This document shows positions 27,299-37,719 of a DNA stretch of 64,000 nt, one piece after another (position 1 is the first letter of the stretch; every line of letters begins with the position of its first letter). Location: positions 1 through 64,000 of the forward strand of contig NZ_JASJEB010000021.1 of the NCBI RefSeq assembly GCF_030064895.1, written 5' to 3'. Position numbers and translations under genes: made by a program. Below the pieces are notes generated by a model that saw only the letters and a program-made list of their open reading frames with translations, ran no database searches and was not told the DNA's origin. Source of the DNA: Crocosphaera sp. Its GTDB lineage: Bacteria > Cyanobacteriota > Cyanobacteriia > Cyanobacteriales > Microcystaceae.

Positions 27299-27560
27299 TG
27301 TTTTTATCAGTTTCTAGATAGCATTCTCTTAAAGATAACAGCCAACAGAGAAATTACCCTGATCGCCAAAGGATTCAATAATTAGGTGCGGACTTTCTTA
27401 TAAGGGGTTTAAGGAAATCCCTCGTTGATTGAAAGATAAATGTTAAACCTAGGATTTGAGCTTAAAAGATTTAGGGGAAATTGGCAAGGTTGACAACCGT
27501 AGTTTCTACAATATTAGTCTAAACCTTGTTAAAAGTTGCCTCAACGAGAAGACATTAGGA

Positions 27561-28277
27561 ATGACACAAGTAAAAGTATTATCTGATAAACCCGCCCTGA
27601 TTGCTCATGCACTAGATTTAATTGTTGACAAAATTCATACTACCCTAGACCAACAAGCGCAATTTACGATCGCTTTAGCTGGTGGTAGCACTCCTAAACC
27701 ACTCTACGAAGCTTTAGCTCAAAAATCTCTACCTTTAGAAAAAATTCATATTTTTTGGGGAGATGAGCGTTATGTTCCTGGGGATCATCCTGACAGTAAT
27801 CAACGCATGGCCCGTCAAGCTTGGTTAGATCAGGTCGATTTTCCTACTGTTAATATCCATCCCATGCCTACAGGTAGGAATGATCCCTCTGTGGATGCTC
27901 AAACCCATAACCAGGAATTACAAGAATTTTTTGGGGTCAAAACAGGAGAATTGCCCACGTTTGATATTATTTTATTGGGTATGGGAGATGATGGTCATAC
28001 AGCCTCTTTATTCCCCCAAACAGAAGCCCTTACTGTAAGCGATCGCCTGATAACGGTTGGGAATAAGGATGGACAACCCCGTTTAACTTTTACCTATCCT
28101 TTGATTAATAACGCCCGTTGTGTGATTTTCTTAGTGGCAGGAGACAACAAACGCCCTGCATTAGCTGAGATTTTTTCCCCTAATGGAGATGAAACTCTCT
28201 ATCCTGCTAAGGCAGTCAAACCTCAAGGAGAACTGTTATGGTTATTAGATGAGGCAGCAGGAGCGCAATTAAAGTAA
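27561..28277 (+). CDS. pgl: 6-phosphogluconolactonase
   Basis: It hydrolyses 6-phosphogluconolactone in the oxidative pentose phosphate pathway. 238 residues from ATG 27561. The ORF extends 35 codons upstream, but those residues are not family-like. Motifs: ALAGGSTPKPLYEAL, WGDERYVPGDHPDSN and LGMGDDGHTASLFP with the catalytic His. The gene is followed after 9 bp by the zinc-ribbon/FHA gene and then a tldD paralogue, probably one transcript. Confidence 0.95.
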   Translation: MTQVKVLSDKPALIAHALDLIVDKIHTTLDQQAQFTIALAGGSTPKPLYEALAQKSLPLEKIHIFWGDERYVPGDHPDSNQRMARQAWLDQVDFPTVNIHPMPTGRNDPSVDAQTHNQELQEFFGVKTGELPTFDIILLGMGDDGHTASLFPQTEALTVSDRLITVGNKDGQPRLTFTYPLINNARCVIFLVAGDNKRPALAEIFSPNGDETLYPAKAVKPQGELLWLLDEAAGAQLK

Positions 28278-28286
28278 AAATAAGCA

Positions 28287-28895
28287 ATGATTACTTGTCC
28301 AAATTGTGAGCATCAAAATCCAGATGGGGCAGTACAGTGTGAAGCCTGTTTTACCCCTCTTCCTCAGTGGGTTAAGTGTGGCAACTGTGGCCATCCTTTA
28401 CTAAGTAATGCCACTTTTTGTGGGGAATGCGGCGCGCCCTATCCTTTTGAGGGTTCTACGAAATCAGAAGAAGCAACACCACCTCTGGGCAATGTTTCAG
28501 AAGAAACCTCAACATCGCCGTCTCCTCCCGGAAAATCGGCGGCAAGTCCAGGGACACAAATACAAGTCCAAATCGCCAGTTTACTCCATGTTCAAACTGA
28601 TAGCAAAATAGAACTACCTCAAGGGTTAGGAATTATTCATGTAGGTAAACCCAATGAACAAATTCCCCCTGATCTCGATGTCTCAGGATTACCAAATGCT
28701 GATGTAGTTTCTCGTATTCATGCTAATATTCGCAACGAAGCAGGTATTTTCTATATCGAAGATGTGGGTAGTTCTAACGGAACTTATATTAATTACAGGG
28801 TTTTGCCCCCGGGAAACCGTCACCGTCTACGACCAGGCGATCGCATTTCTTTGGGCAAAGGGGATTTAGTCACCTTTATTTTTCAATTATCTTAG
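28287..28895 (+). CDS. Zinc-ribbon / FHA-domain protein
   Basis: 202 residues. Two CxxC pairs (CPNC...CEAC and CGNC...CGEC, res ~4-47) make a double zinc ribbon. A Ser/Pro linker follows, then an FHA domain (res ~110-200) with SRIHANI and the GSSNGTYIN phospho-threonine-binding core. FHA domains read Ser/Thr-kinase targets, so a link to Hanks kinases such as the one at 5624 is possible (inference). Confidence 0.9.
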   Translation: MITCPNCEHQNPDGAVQCEACFTPLPQWVKCGNCGHPLLSNATFCGECGAPYPFEGSTKSEEATPPLGNVSEETSTSPSPPGKSAASPGTQIQVQIASLLHVQTDSKIELPQGLGIIHVGKPNEQIPPDLDVSGLPNADVVSRIHANIRNEAGIFYIEDVGSSNGTYINYRVLPPGNRHRLRPGDRISLGKGDLVTFIFQLS

Positions 28896-28928
28896 AATAG
28901 TAAAAAATTAAAGGTATGTTAGAGATCA

Positions 28929-30368
28929 ATGACCCAAACCCTAGAAACCTGGTTAAAACAAATCGATGTCCCTGCTGATTGGATAGGGTTACGCCAAGTA
29001 ACTGAAACTTCTACTCTACGCTATGTTAGGGATGGTAAACCCCAAAGTAATGGACGAACTCAAAGCAAAGGGGTGATGGTGGAAGTCTTAGCCAAGGGAC
29101 AACTGGGTTATTGTGCTACGAACCATTTAACGGCAGAAAATATTAAACTAGCTGCGGAAATTGCCTATCAACAGGCGATAACCGCTGCTGAATGGGGAAT
29201 CTATCCTTTCACGGTAGAACAACGCCCGAAGGCGGTGGGAACCTATGAATCTCCATACATTAAACCTTTTGATCTTCTTAGTTCTGAAGATATTAATTAT
29301 CTGCTAATTAAGGTTAATGAAACTCTGAAAGTTAACGATAAAATTGTCAGTACCTCTGCGATCGCTCGTTTGGTGGAAACAGAAATTCAACTGGTGAGTA
29401 GCAATGGTTCCGATGCTTATCAAAAGTTTCTCTTAATCAGCACAAACTCGACGGCAACGGCACAAGACGGTAATACTATTCAAAAACGGACTGATAACGG
29501 ATTGAGTGCGCGTTCTTATCAAGGGGGACTAGAGGTTCTTGAGGAAACAGAAATTTTAGGCAGGGCCGAAGCGATCGCAGAACAGGCCCTAGAATTATTA
29601 TCGGCCCCCGACTGTCCCACCACTAATACGACTTTAGTATTGGCCCCTGACCAAATGATGCTACAAATACACGAAAGTATTGGTCATCCTTTGGAACTCG
29701 ATCGCATTTTAGGGGACGAACGCAATTATGCAGGGTCAAGTTTTGTTAAATTAGAGGATTTTGGCCACTTAGTGTATGGTTCCCCTCTGATGAATGTTAC
29801 CTTTGATCCTTCGGTGTCAGGGGAATTTGCTAGTTATCGCTTTGATGATGGGGGAAATGTAGCTACCCGTGAGTATTTAATCAAGGAAGGGGTGTTATTA
29901 CGAGGATTAGGTAGTAAGGAGAGTCAAATTAGATCAAAAGTGCCAGGAGTGGCTAATTTACGGGCCTGTTCTTGGAATCGTCCCCCCATCGATCGCATGG
30001 CTAATATTAACTTAGAACCTGGAAACACTTCTTTTGAGGAGATGATTAGTAACATTGAATCTGGGGTCTATATGGAGTCTAACCGGTCTTGGTCTATTGA
30101 TGACTATCGTAATAAGTTTCAATTTGGCTGTGAATATGCCAAACTGATCGAAAATGGTAAGTTAACTAAAACCTTGAAAAATCCTAATTATCGGGGGATT
30201 ACTAATCAATTTTGGCGTAGCTTATCCCAAGTGGGCGATCTTTCCACTATGGGGATGTATGGGACTCCCACTTGTGGGAAAGGAGAACCCAATCAAGCGA
30301 TTCGTGTTGGCCATGCTTCTCCTGTTTGTACTTTTGATAATATTGAGGTATTTGGTGGAGTTGGTTAA
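28929..30368 (+). CDS. TldD/PmbA-family metalloprotease (paralogue 1)
   Basis: 479 residues. The active-site HExxxH motif is HESIGHPLE at ~249-257, so it resembles the catalytic TldD side rather than the motif-free PmbA/TldE side. Family members form barrel-shaped dimers that cleave unfolded peptides. A second TldD with its own HEACGH lies at 61817-63286. Sits 33 bp after the FHA gene. Confidence 0.9.
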   Translation: MTQTLETWLKQIDVPADWIGLRQVTETSTLRYVRDGKPQSNGRTQSKGVMVEVLAKGQLGYCATNHLTAENIKLAAEIAYQQAITAAEWGIYPFTVEQRPKAVGTYESPYIKPFDLLSSEDINYLLIKVNETLKVNDKIVSTSAIARLVETEIQLVSSNGSDAYQKFLLISTNSTATAQDGNTIQKRTDNGLSARSYQGGLEVLEETEILGRAEAIAEQALELLSAPDCPTTNTTLVLAPDQMMLQIHESIGHPLELDRILGDERNYAGSSFVKLEDFGHLVYGSPLMNVTFDPSVSGEFASYRFDDGGNVATREYLIKEGVLLRGLGSKESQIRSKVPGVANLRACSWNRPPIDRMANINLEPGNTSFEEMISNIESGVYMESNRSWSIDDYRNKFQFGCEYAKLIENGKLTKTLKNPNYRGITNQFWRSLSQVGDLSTMGMYGTPTCGKGEPNQAIRVGHASPVCTFDNIEVFGGVG

Positions 30369-30429
30369 TTAATGGGGTGATTTTAATGATATTAAAGCCC
30401 TAAAAAAATAGAATAAATGATTAAAAGAA

Positions 30430-30618
30430 TTAACTTTTGATGGTTGTATGTTCAACGTTAGGGATATCAACCCTATCTTTTGCTTGTTCAATAGTCATGG
30501 TACACATTTGTCCATTTGCATCTAAATCTATTAGAGTATTTTCGTCTAAATCTCTTGTTTCTACAGGTGATTTGTCAGAGAAAATAATATATAGTGTATC
30601 CGTTTCTTCTATATTAAA
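30430..30618 (-). pseudogene. DUF2283-like gene missing its N-terminus
   Basis: 62 codons open in the same frame as, and directly following, the vapC stop. They read IEETDTLYIIFSDKSPVE, then TRDLDENTLIDLDANG, the diagnostic pattern of short DUF2283 proteins. No start codon or ribosome site precedes it, because vapC ends exactly there. About the first 5-8 residues are missing. It is a remnant, not an expressed gene, unless read through from vapC. Confidence 0.75.
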
Positions 30619-31041
30619 TTAATCCCAAGGACTGAAAATCTTAACTGGTGAAAAGTGAAAATCACTTACATTACGAGTAACAATAATTAAATTATATTCA
30701 TAAGCAGTAGCAGTAATTAAACTATCCATAATGGGTAACTTTTGACCCTTAGCTTCACATTCTCCACAAATTCTTGCCCAACAGTTAATAATATTATAGT
30801 CTAAATTAATAATTTTACCAGCAAATCTTAACTCAACTGTTTCAATCCATTGTATTAACTTTTGATAACGTTGAGGTTGTTTTTTCTGAATCTTAATAAT
30901 TCCCTTTCTAATTTCACCAATAGAGAAAATACTAATAAATAAAGTATCTTCTTCCTGTTCATCTAACCATTGAATAACCTTGCGATTAGGTTTTTTCTTA
31001 ACATACTCAGAAAGGACACAAGTATCTAATAAATAATTCAT
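30619..31041 (-). CDS. vapC: VapC-type PIN-domain toxin
   Basis: 140 residues. A PIN-domain ribonuclease with acidic residues at D6 (LLDTCVLSE), GEIRKG and MDSLITATA. It cleaves specific RNAs when unchecked. Its start overlaps the stop of the upstream antitoxin by 4 bp (ATGA). The stop abuts a headless DUF2283 gene, marking one boundary of an inserted module. Confidence 0.92.
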   Translation of the reverse strand: MNYLLDTCVLSEYVKKKPNRKVIQWLDEQEEDTLFISIFSIGEIRKGIIKIQKKQPQRYQKLIQWIETVELRFAGKIINLDYNIINCWARICGECEAKGQKLPIMDSLITATAYEYNLIIVTRNVSDFHFSPVKIFSPWD

Positions 31042-31262
31042 AAGGTTATCTCTCTACCCGTGTCTTTATTTCGCTCAAATAAAACTTCATCATCCTCTAC
31101 TTCTGGTAATAATAATAAATCAGATAATTTTTTTTTCTTTTTTTGTTTCAGTAAAAAAGTTAAGTTTTCTAATTCTTTTAACATTAGTTGGGCGATTTTT
31201 TCCTGTTCAGATTCAGGTAACTGTTTAACCCTAGTAATAGCTTCTTCTAATAATTTAGTCAT
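31038..31262 (-). CDS. vapB: VapB-type antitoxin
   Basis: 74 residues. The N-terminal helical part (TKLLEEAITRVKQLPESEQ) is typical of small antitoxins of this class; a Lys-rich centre and acidic C-terminus (PEVEDDEVLFERN) would wrap VapC. It overlaps vapC by 4 bp. The promoter should be in the gap up to 31497. Confidence 0.85.
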   Translation of the reverse strand: MTKLLEEAITRVKQLPESEQEKIAQLMLKELENLTFLLKQKKKKKLSDLLLLPEVEDDEVLFERNKDTGREITL

Positions 31263-31387
31263 TTTGATGTCTCCTTAGTTATTTAACTACCATTGTACAC
31301 ATTTTAAATTTTTTACCTCATTAAAATCAACATCACAGCTTAATATTTGTAAATTATATTAAATATCAAAAGGTTATGACTTTAAAA

Positions 31388-31412
31388 AGATTCCTCGTTT
31401 CCTGGGAATGAC
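31388..31412. repeat. Dispersed imperfect palindrome, copy a (CATTCC...GAGGAATCT)
   Basis: Reads AGATTCCTCG...GGAATGAC. Related sequences are at 39585-39606 and 57854-57877. Probably a small palindromic repeat family. Confidence 0.5.
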
Positions 31413-31497
31413 GGTTAAGGAAATAGAAAATGTCCTTACTAATTTTTGTATTCTTATAGTATAATTGAATTATGCTGAAAAATTGATTGATGAGACG

Positions 31498-32898
31498 ATG
31501 AAAACAATAAATCAAGTAAAAATCAATGGCCAAGATGACAATAAACAACTAGAATTATTTAACCCATCTAAACCGTTACAATTGACTTTTAAGCAAAAAA
31601 AATTTACTTTTGTTGACTTTTTTGCAGGAATTGGAGGGTTTCGTATTCCTTTGGAAAAGTTAGGGGGAAAATGTCTAGGTTATTCAGAAATTGATAAAGA
31701 AGCGATTAAGGTTTATCAACAGAATTTTATTGGTTATTATAATGCGGAGGAACTTAATTTAGGGGATATTTCTAAGATCAATCAATTACCTAACAATATT
31801 GATCTATTTGTAGGGGGAGTTCCTTGTCAACCTTGGTCTGTTGCTGGAAAATTAAAGGGTTTTAATGATCCAAGGGGTCAACTATGGTTTGATGTAATTA
31901 GATTAGTTAAAAAATATCAACCAAAAGCATTTATTTTTGAAAATGTTAAGGGATTAACAACAGGAAAAAATAAGGATAAGTTAGAGTATTTAGTCAATAC
32001 ATTTGAAGATATTAATTATGTTGTGAACTGGAAAGTTATCAATTCCTATGATTTTGGTGTTGCTCAAAATCGTGAGAGAGTATTTATTGTTGGTATTAGG
32101 AAAGATCAACAAAATTGTCATAATTATCAATTTCCACAACCGTTAAAAGTTCAGATAAGATTATTAGATGTTTTTGATGAACTTAAACATTGTAAAGTAA
32201 TAAAAAAAGTTAAGTTAAGTCCAGATATTCTATTTAATGGTAATGTTCCACCGTCTAGAAATAGATTTCAAAAAAATGATGAATTAAATGACTTTTTTAC
32301 TTTTTCAGATTTAAGAAATGGTCATACAACTCTCCATTCTTGGGATTTAATTAAGACAACAGCAAAAGAAAAAATGATTTGTTTGACTTTATTAAAATAT
32401 AGAAGAAGTAAGAAATATGGTGTTAAAGATGGTAATCCCTTATCTTTTGAAAATTTAAAAGAATTAATTCCTGATTTAAAAGAATCAGATTTAATTAAAT
32501 TAGTTGATAAAAATATTTTGCGTGTTATTAATAATAAGTATGAATTTGTTAATTCAAAAAACAATTCAGGAATTAATGGTATTTATCGCATTTTCTTACC
32601 TAATTCGGAGACAATTGGAACATTAACTGCAACTGGTGCAAGAGACTTTTTTGCAACGGTTTCTATTAATGCTGACAACCCTGAAGAGTATAAAAAGAAA
32701 TTTATTCAAAAGATTTATAAACCTCAAAAATTCCAGGCCATAATGGCTAAACATTGTTGTAAATTACAAGGTTTTCCAGATTGGTTTGAATTCCATCATA
32801 AAGATAGTATCGCTAAAAAACAGTTTGGAAATTCTGTTCCTATTCCTGTTGTTTACCATGTAGCAAAAGAACTAATAAAATTGCTTGATATTAATTGA
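31498..32898 (+). CDS. DNA (cytosine-5) methyltransferase
   Basis: About 466 residues from ATG 31498; a TTG at 31465 would add 11. Motif I FFAGIGGFR binds AdoMet, motif IV GGVPCQPWS holds the catalytic Cys, motif VI is FENVKG and motif VIII QNRERVF. The target-recognition region lies between motif VIII and the C-terminal IX-X. It is tail to tail with a TdeIII-type endonuclease (3-bp gap) that suggests the recognition site GGNCC; this is inferred from the family and not read from the sequence. Confidence 0.95.
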   Translation: MKTINQVKINGQDDNKQLELFNPSKPLQLTFKQKKFTFVDFFAGIGGFRIPLEKLGGKCLGYSEIDKEAIKVYQQNFIGYYNAEELNLGDISKINQLPNNIDLFVGGVPCQPWSVAGKLKGFNDPRGQLWFDVIRLVKKYQPKAFIFENVKGLTTGKNKDKLEYLVNTFEDINYVVNWKVINSYDFGVAQNRERVFIVGIRKDQQNCHNYQFPQPLKVQIRLLDVFDELKHCKVIKKVKLSPDILFNGNVPPSRNRFQKNDELNDFFTFSDLRNGHTTLHSWDLIKTTAKEKMICLTLLKYRRSKKYGVKDGNPLSFENLKELIPDLKESDLIKLVDKNILRVINNKYEFVNSKNNSGINGIYRIFLPNSETIGTLTATGARDFFATVSINADNPEEYKKKFIQKIYKPQKFQAIMAKHCCKLQGFPDWFEFHHKDSIAKKQFGNSVPIPVVYHVAKELIKLLDIN

Positions 32899-32901
32899 CC
32901 T

Positions 32902-33678
32902 TTATGGATCAAAAACATCTTGAAATTCTTGAGAAAAATTTTCTTCTCCTAATTCAATAAATAATTCTCTAATCTGTTCCCAAGTATTAGATTGTCCAGA
33001 ACAAAAATCCCAAAATTCGTTTTCAACTAATAAATCTCTTTCTATATCTAGACATTTTTTTATTTTAGATTGTTGTTTTTCATACCAATCCTTGTTAAAA
33101 GGGTTAAAAGGAATTGCAATTCTAGCTTCTAACTTTGCATTAGGATCTTTAGCAAATCTATAAGTATACCATTCAAGTAATTGTTTATTAAAACTTTTAA
33201 AATTTCCCACATTAGGTTGAGTTGTTTTAACATCAAACACATATTCAATTTCTCCCTTTCTTAAATGAAGATCGACACCAGTTCCAGTAGGAGGTTTAGA
33301 GAATTTCAAATTATTAAGATTTGAATTATTTGCCGCATTTCTCAATCTTTTAATACATTCTAAAGTTGTTATTCCATCTTTCTCTCGTACCGCTATTAAC
33401 ATATCTAATTCATTTCTCAAGTTAGGTGGAAACGGTTCAGGAGACAAAATTTTTTCTGATACAATTTCAAATCCATTAGATTCAGCTAAGATTTTAGCAA
33501 TAGTTTCCCAGACAAACCCCATACTTGTTTCTAATCCACCGATTAAAGAGCGAATACGACGTTCTTTAGGAAAAATATAATCTAATACATGAAATGTTTT
33601 TATTTCTTTATTTTTGAAAAAATCTTTAATGGCTTTTTTTAAGGATTCTTTGATCTTATCTTTGATTAGTTGCTTCAT
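32902..33678 (-). CDS. TdeIII-type restriction endonuclease
   Basis: 258 residues. Residues ~135-150 give a PD-(D/E)xK core: GTGVDLHLRKGEIEYVFDVKTT, with D and the DVK acidic-lysine pair. The whole follows the TdeIII/MjaII-like type II endonuclease family, whose prototype cuts at GGNCC. It is convergent with its likely partner methyltransferase, with a 3-bp gap. No frameshift is seen. Confidence 0.85.
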   Translation of the reverse strand: MKQLIKDKIKESLKKAIKDFFKNKEIKTFHVLDYIFPKERRIRSLIGGLETSMGFVWETIAKILAESNGFEIVSEKILSPEPFPPNLRNELDMLIAVREKDGITTLECIKRLRNAANNSNLNNLKFSKPPTGTGVDLHLRKGEIEYVFDVKTTQPNVGNFKSFNKQLLEWYTYRFAKDPNAKLEARIAIPFNPFNKDWYEKQQSKIKKCLDIERDLLVENEFWDFCSGQSNTWEQIRELFIELGEENFSQEFQDVFDP

Positions 33679-33769
33679 TAATAATTACTTTAACAATAAT
33701 TCCCTTTAAAATAATCTGATTCCGATTTGTAGAGACATTCTATAGAACGTCTCTACAAGGGTTTAAATA

Positions 33770-34777
33770 CTAGAAGAACCATCCATAAGAATGTAACCCT
33801 TTTCCTAATAAATTAACCCCTAAATAACAGACCCAAACCACCACAAAACCACTGGCGGCCAAAATAGCAGGTTTACGGCCTTGCCAACCTTTGGTAATAC
33901 GTGCATGAAGATAAGCCGCAAATACCAACCAAGTAATTAAAGCCCAAGTTTCTTTGGGGTCCCAACTCCAATAAGATCCCCAAGCTTCATTGGCCCAAAC
34001 TGCGCCGGCAATAATACCAATAGTTAATAAAGGAAACCCTAAACCAATGATACGATAACTAATATTATCCAAAGTATCGGCTAAACTGAGACGTTGAGGC
34101 GAGAGGGTGATGGGTTCAGACTCAATAGCAACGCTTTCTAACACTGCTGTTCCTCCGCTACCACTGCTTTGTACGACATTAACGCTAGATTCTTCCTGGT
34201 TATTGTTAAATAAGTTGCTTTTTAACCTATCGCGATAACCGCCGGTTCCCACTGAACTGCCTTTGAGTTGGATGTCTTGGTTGCGAGTCACCACCAAAAA
34301 GGCGATCGCTAAAACAGATCCCACCATCAAAGTTGCGTAACTCAACATCATCACACTAACGTGCATCATTAACCAGTTAGATTTTAGCGCGGGAACTAAA
34401 GGTGCAGAGGTTTGCATTTCCGAGGGTAAAGTCAAAGCTGCAAACGCCGTTATCGCCATCGCTACGGGGGTTGTGACCACTCCGACGAGGTGACTACGAC
34501 TCATTTGTTCAGCCAGTAGATGAATAGCTGTTATACCCCAAGCTAAGAAGAATAAGGACTCATAGAGGTTACTGAGGGGGAAATAACCACCTTCTAACCA
34601 TCGGGCCCCTAACAAAGTGGCCATACATAAATTTGCGATCGCTACCCCTGTTGTTCCTAAAGTAGGTAACCAGGTTAAACCCCGAAAGGCAGCCCCGGCC
34701 CAATAAATGAGCATGGTTAGGAATAATAAGAGAAAAGAGCTATTATCGAGAAAATTTTCTAACGTAATTAAATCCAT
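33770..34777 (-). CDS. ccsA: Cytochrome c biogenesis protein CcsA (CcsB in some databases)
   Basis: 335 residues, about eight membrane helices. The heme-handling WWD motif is present as [18 protein letters not shown] near ~275. System II cytochrome c maturation uses CcsA with Ccs1 to deliver heme to apocytochromes in the thylakoid lumen. A Ser/Asn-rich loop (res ~165-230) lies between helices. It is divergent from the pyrF-pyrE gene. Confidence 0.95.
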   Translation of the reverse strand: MDLITLENFLDNSSFLLLFLTMLIYWAGAAFRGLTWLPTLGTTGVAIANLCMATLLGARWLEGGYFPLSNLYESLFFLAWGITAIHLLAEQMSRSHLVGVVTTPVAMAITAFAALTLPSEMQTSAPLVPALKSNWLMMHVSVMMLSYATLMVGSVLAIAFLVVTRNQDIQLKGSSVGTGGYRDRLKSNLFNNNQEESSVNVVQSSGSGGTAVLESVAIESEPITLSPQRLSLADTLDNISYRIIGLGFPLLTIGIIAGAVWANEAWGSYWSWDPKETWALITWLVFAAYLHARITKGWQGRKPAILAASGFVVVWVCYLGVNLLGKGLHSYGWFF

Positions 34778-35037
34778 ATTGTTGAACTTTCCAATGAGAA
34801 GTTATTTTTTGGCTTAACAGTAGGTTGGAGAAACATTAATAAAGTCTTCTCCGATCTCGAAAGTGGATCTTGAACCATCCTTATTTCATTCTAAGACTTT
34901 TCTAGGATCGCCGACTAATTCATAGTCCCAGTAATTAATCGTTGTGCGTTTGCTGTTCATAGGTATTCAAAGAAAGACAGGGCAAAGGTTGGTCATTATG
35001 GGGTAAGATCAGTCGTATTCTAGAGCTAACTTCCTGC

Positions 35038-36483
35038 ATGAATTTTTTCGAGAAATTAACCCAACGGATCACCAACAACAATAGTTTATTGATCCTTTGT
35101 CTTGATCCTAACCCAGAAATGATGCCTCAAGATCAGGATACCCATCCAGAACAAGAAAGTTTAATTATTGCCTTAGAAACTTGGTTAAAGTGGGTCATTG
35201 AGGAAACGGCAGACTTAGTTTGTGCTTATAAACCGACTTTAGGTTTTTATGAAGCATTGGGTAGCGAAGGATTAGACTTATTATTGAAAGTTATTAAGAC
35301 TATTCCTGATGATATTCCCATTATTTTAGACGCAAAACATGGAGATATTAACACCAGTACTGTTTTTGCTAAAGCCATTTTTGAAAAGTGGCAAGTTGAT
35401 GCAGTAACTGTTAGTCCTTACGCTGGACAAGATCATATTGCTCCTTTTTTGGTTTACCCGGATCAAGGTGTTTTTATTCTCTGCCATACTTCTAATCCTG
35501 GGGCTGTTACTTTACAAGAATATCCCACCAATGAGGCTCCTTTTTATTTACAAGTTATCAAAGAAGCGAAAACTTGGGCAACTCCAGAACAGTTATTTTT
35601 GGAAGTAGGAACTACTGATTTAGAGGTGATAAAAAAAATTCGTTTTATTGCCCCAGAAAGACTGTTATTGATGCGTAGTGTCTGGAGTAAGGGGAATGAT
35701 ATTCATGAAATACTAAAAGTGTCTTTAAACCCTATGGGACAAGGTGTTTTGATTCCTATTCCTCAAGATTTTTTGAAATCTAAAGACCTGAAAGAAAAAG
35801 TAAAGAATCTCAATCAAGATATTAATAAATCAAGAGAAAGTATTAGTCAAAGTTTGAAAGACTGTGAACTTTGGAGTCCTAATGTTTGTTTACTAAATTC
35901 TCATCCTCACCAAGATTTAATTTTACAACTTTATGATATTGGCTGTTTATTATTTGGGGAATATGTCCAAGCATCGGGAGCAACTTTTTCTTATTATATT
36001 GACCTCAGAAAAATAATTTCTCAACCCCAATTATTCCATGAAGTTTTAAATGCTTATGCTGATATTTTAAAGACTTTAAATTTTGAAAGAATTGCCGGAA
36101 TTCCCTATGGTTCTTTACCTACTGCCACAGGATTATCTTTAATGTTACATCACCCGATGATTTATCCTAGAAAGGAAGTCAAGGCACACGGAACCCGTCG
36201 TTTAATTGAAGGGACTTTTCAACCAGGAGAAAAAGTGGTGGTGGTTGATGATATTTTAATTACAGGAAAAAGTGTCAAGGAAGGAGCAGAAAAATTAACC
36301 TCTTCGGGATTAATTGTCGAAGATATTGTTGTCTTTATTGATCACGAACAAGGAGTTAAAGATCAGCTTAAAAAAGAAGGTTATAACGCCTATTCTGTGT
36401 TAACAATTTCTGAAATTACTGAAACTTTATACGAGGCAGGAAGAATTAATGAACAACAATATAACAGCTTTTTTAAATCTTGA
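35038..36483 (+). CDS. pyrF-pyrE: Fused orotidine-5'-phosphate decarboxylase / orotate phosphoribosyltransferase
   Basis: 481 residues with two domains of the UMP pathway. Residues ~1-275 are OMP decarboxylase with DAKHGDI (catalytic D-K-D). Residues ~290-481 are orotate phosphoribosyltransferase with the PRPP loop VVVVDDILITGKS. The order is decarboxylase first, the reverse of the human UMP synthase, and is known in some cyanobacteria and kinetoplastids. Both sets of catalytic residues are intact. It is followed by ruvB after 57 bp. Confidence 0.95.
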   Translation: MNFFEKLTQRITNNNSLLILCLDPNPEMMPQDQDTHPEQESLIIALETWLKWVIEETADLVCAYKPTLGFYEALGSEGLDLLLKVIKTIPDDIPIILDAKHGDINTSTVFAKAIFEKWQVDAVTVSPYAGQDHIAPFLVYPDQGVFILCHTSNPGAVTLQEYPTNEAPFYLQVIKEAKTWATPEQLFLEVGTTDLEVIKKIRFIAPERLLLMRSVWSKGNDIHEILKVSLNPMGQGVLIPIPQDFLKSKDLKEKVKNLNQDINKSRESISQSLKDCELWSPNVCLLNSHPHQDLILQLYDIGCLLFGEYVQASGATFSYYIDLRKIISQPQLFHEVLNAYADILKTLNFERIAGIPYGSLPTATGLSLMLHHPMIYPRKEVKAHGTRRLIEGTFQPGEKVVVVDDILITGKSVKEGAEKLTSSGLIVEDIVVFIDHEQGVKDQLKKEGYNAYSVLTISEITETLYEAGRINEQQYNSFFKS

Positions 36484-36540
36484 TTTTTGCTCTTTAGATA
36501 AAAGTTAGTAGAATTAATCAATCAATAAAATTTTGAGAAA

Positions 36541-37605
36541 ATGGCTATTAAACGCAATCAAAATCCTAACCCTCAACCAAAAAAAGAAGAACGATTAACT
36601 AACACAAAAAGGAATAAAACACAAGATAATTTAGAAGAAAGTATTCGTCCGCAGTCTTTTGATGAATACATCGGACAAAAAGACCTCAAAGATGTCTTAT
36701 CTATTATCATTGAAGCAGCTAAAACCCGTAACGAACCTATCGATCATCTCTTATTATATGGACCTCCTGGTTTGGGGAAAACTACCATTTCTCTCATTTT
36801 AGCCTCACAAATGGAGGTTAATTGTAAAATTACGGCTGCACCTGCTTTAGAAAGGCCGCGAGATATTACAGGATTATTAGTAAACTTAAAACCAGGGGAT
36901 ATCTTATTTATTGATGAAATTCATCGACTAAACCGTTTAACCGAAGAATTACTCTATCCTGCTATGGAAGATTATCGTCTTGATATTACTATTGGTAAAG
37001 GACAAGCAGCGAGAACTCGGAGTATTCCCTTACCTAAATTTACCCTAGTAGGGGCAACCACTAAAGTTGGGGCCTTAACCTCTCCTTTACGAGATCGCTT
37101 TGGACTAATTCAACGCTTAAAATTCTATGAACCGGAAGAATTAGCATTAATTATTCAACGAACTGCTAAATTATTAAATACTTCTATTACCGAAACAGGG
37201 TCATTGGAAATTGGTCGACGTTCTCGAGGAACTCCCCGTATTGCTAACCGTTTATTGCGACGAGTTAGAGATTATATACAAGTAAAAAAATTCGATAGCA
37301 TCACGCAAGAATTAGCTGCAGAAGCGTTAGATATTTATCAAGTTGACCCCCAAGGATTAGACTGGACAGATCGCTTAATTTTAGAGACTATGATTAAACA
37401 ATTTAATGGGGGACCGGTGGGACTCGAAGCGGTAGCGGCCGCAACAGGAGAAGATGCAAAAACCATTGAAGAAGTCTATGAACCCTATTTATTACAAATT
37501 GGTTATCTTAATCGTACCCCGAGAGGACGAGTCGTTACAGCTATTGCTTATCAACATTTAGGAAAAATGGGGGAAGAACAGTTATCAATTTTCAATGAAC
37601 AGTAA
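36541..37605 (+). CDS. ruvB: Holliday-junction branch-migration helicase RuvB
   Basis: 354 residues. AAA+ motor that drives branch migration with RuvA. Walker A is GPPGLGKTT, Walker B is FIDEIHRL, sensor motifs include LVGATTK and an arginine-finger region LRDRFG; a winged-helix C-terminus follows. The N-terminal ~30 residues are a polar extension. Position after pyrF-pyrE is probably incidental. Confidence 0.97.
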   Translation: MAIKRNQNPNPQPKKEERLTNTKRNKTQDNLEESIRPQSFDEYIGQKDLKDVLSIIIEAAKTRNEPIDHLLLYGPPGLGKTTISLILASQMEVNCKITAAPALERPRDITGLLVNLKPGDILFIDEIHRLNRLTEELLYPAMEDYRLDITIGKGQAARTRSIPLPKFTLVGATTKVGALTSPLRDRFGLIQRLKFYEPEELALIIQRTAKLLNTSITETGSLEIGRRSRGTPRIANRLLRRVRDYIQVKKFDSITQELAAEALDIYQVDPQGLDWTDRLILETMIKQFNGGPVGLEAVAAATGEDAKTIEEVYEPYLLQIGYLNRTPRGRVVTAIAYQHLGKMGEEQLSIFNEQ

Positions 37606-37719
37606 TTAGTGACAGAAATCAGAAAAAATATTAAAATAGCCAAAGTCTCCAGACAACTCTAGCTTTATTATGTGTTTTTGAGTTATCCTAATAAATTAGT
37701 CAGTATATAGTAAAGTATT

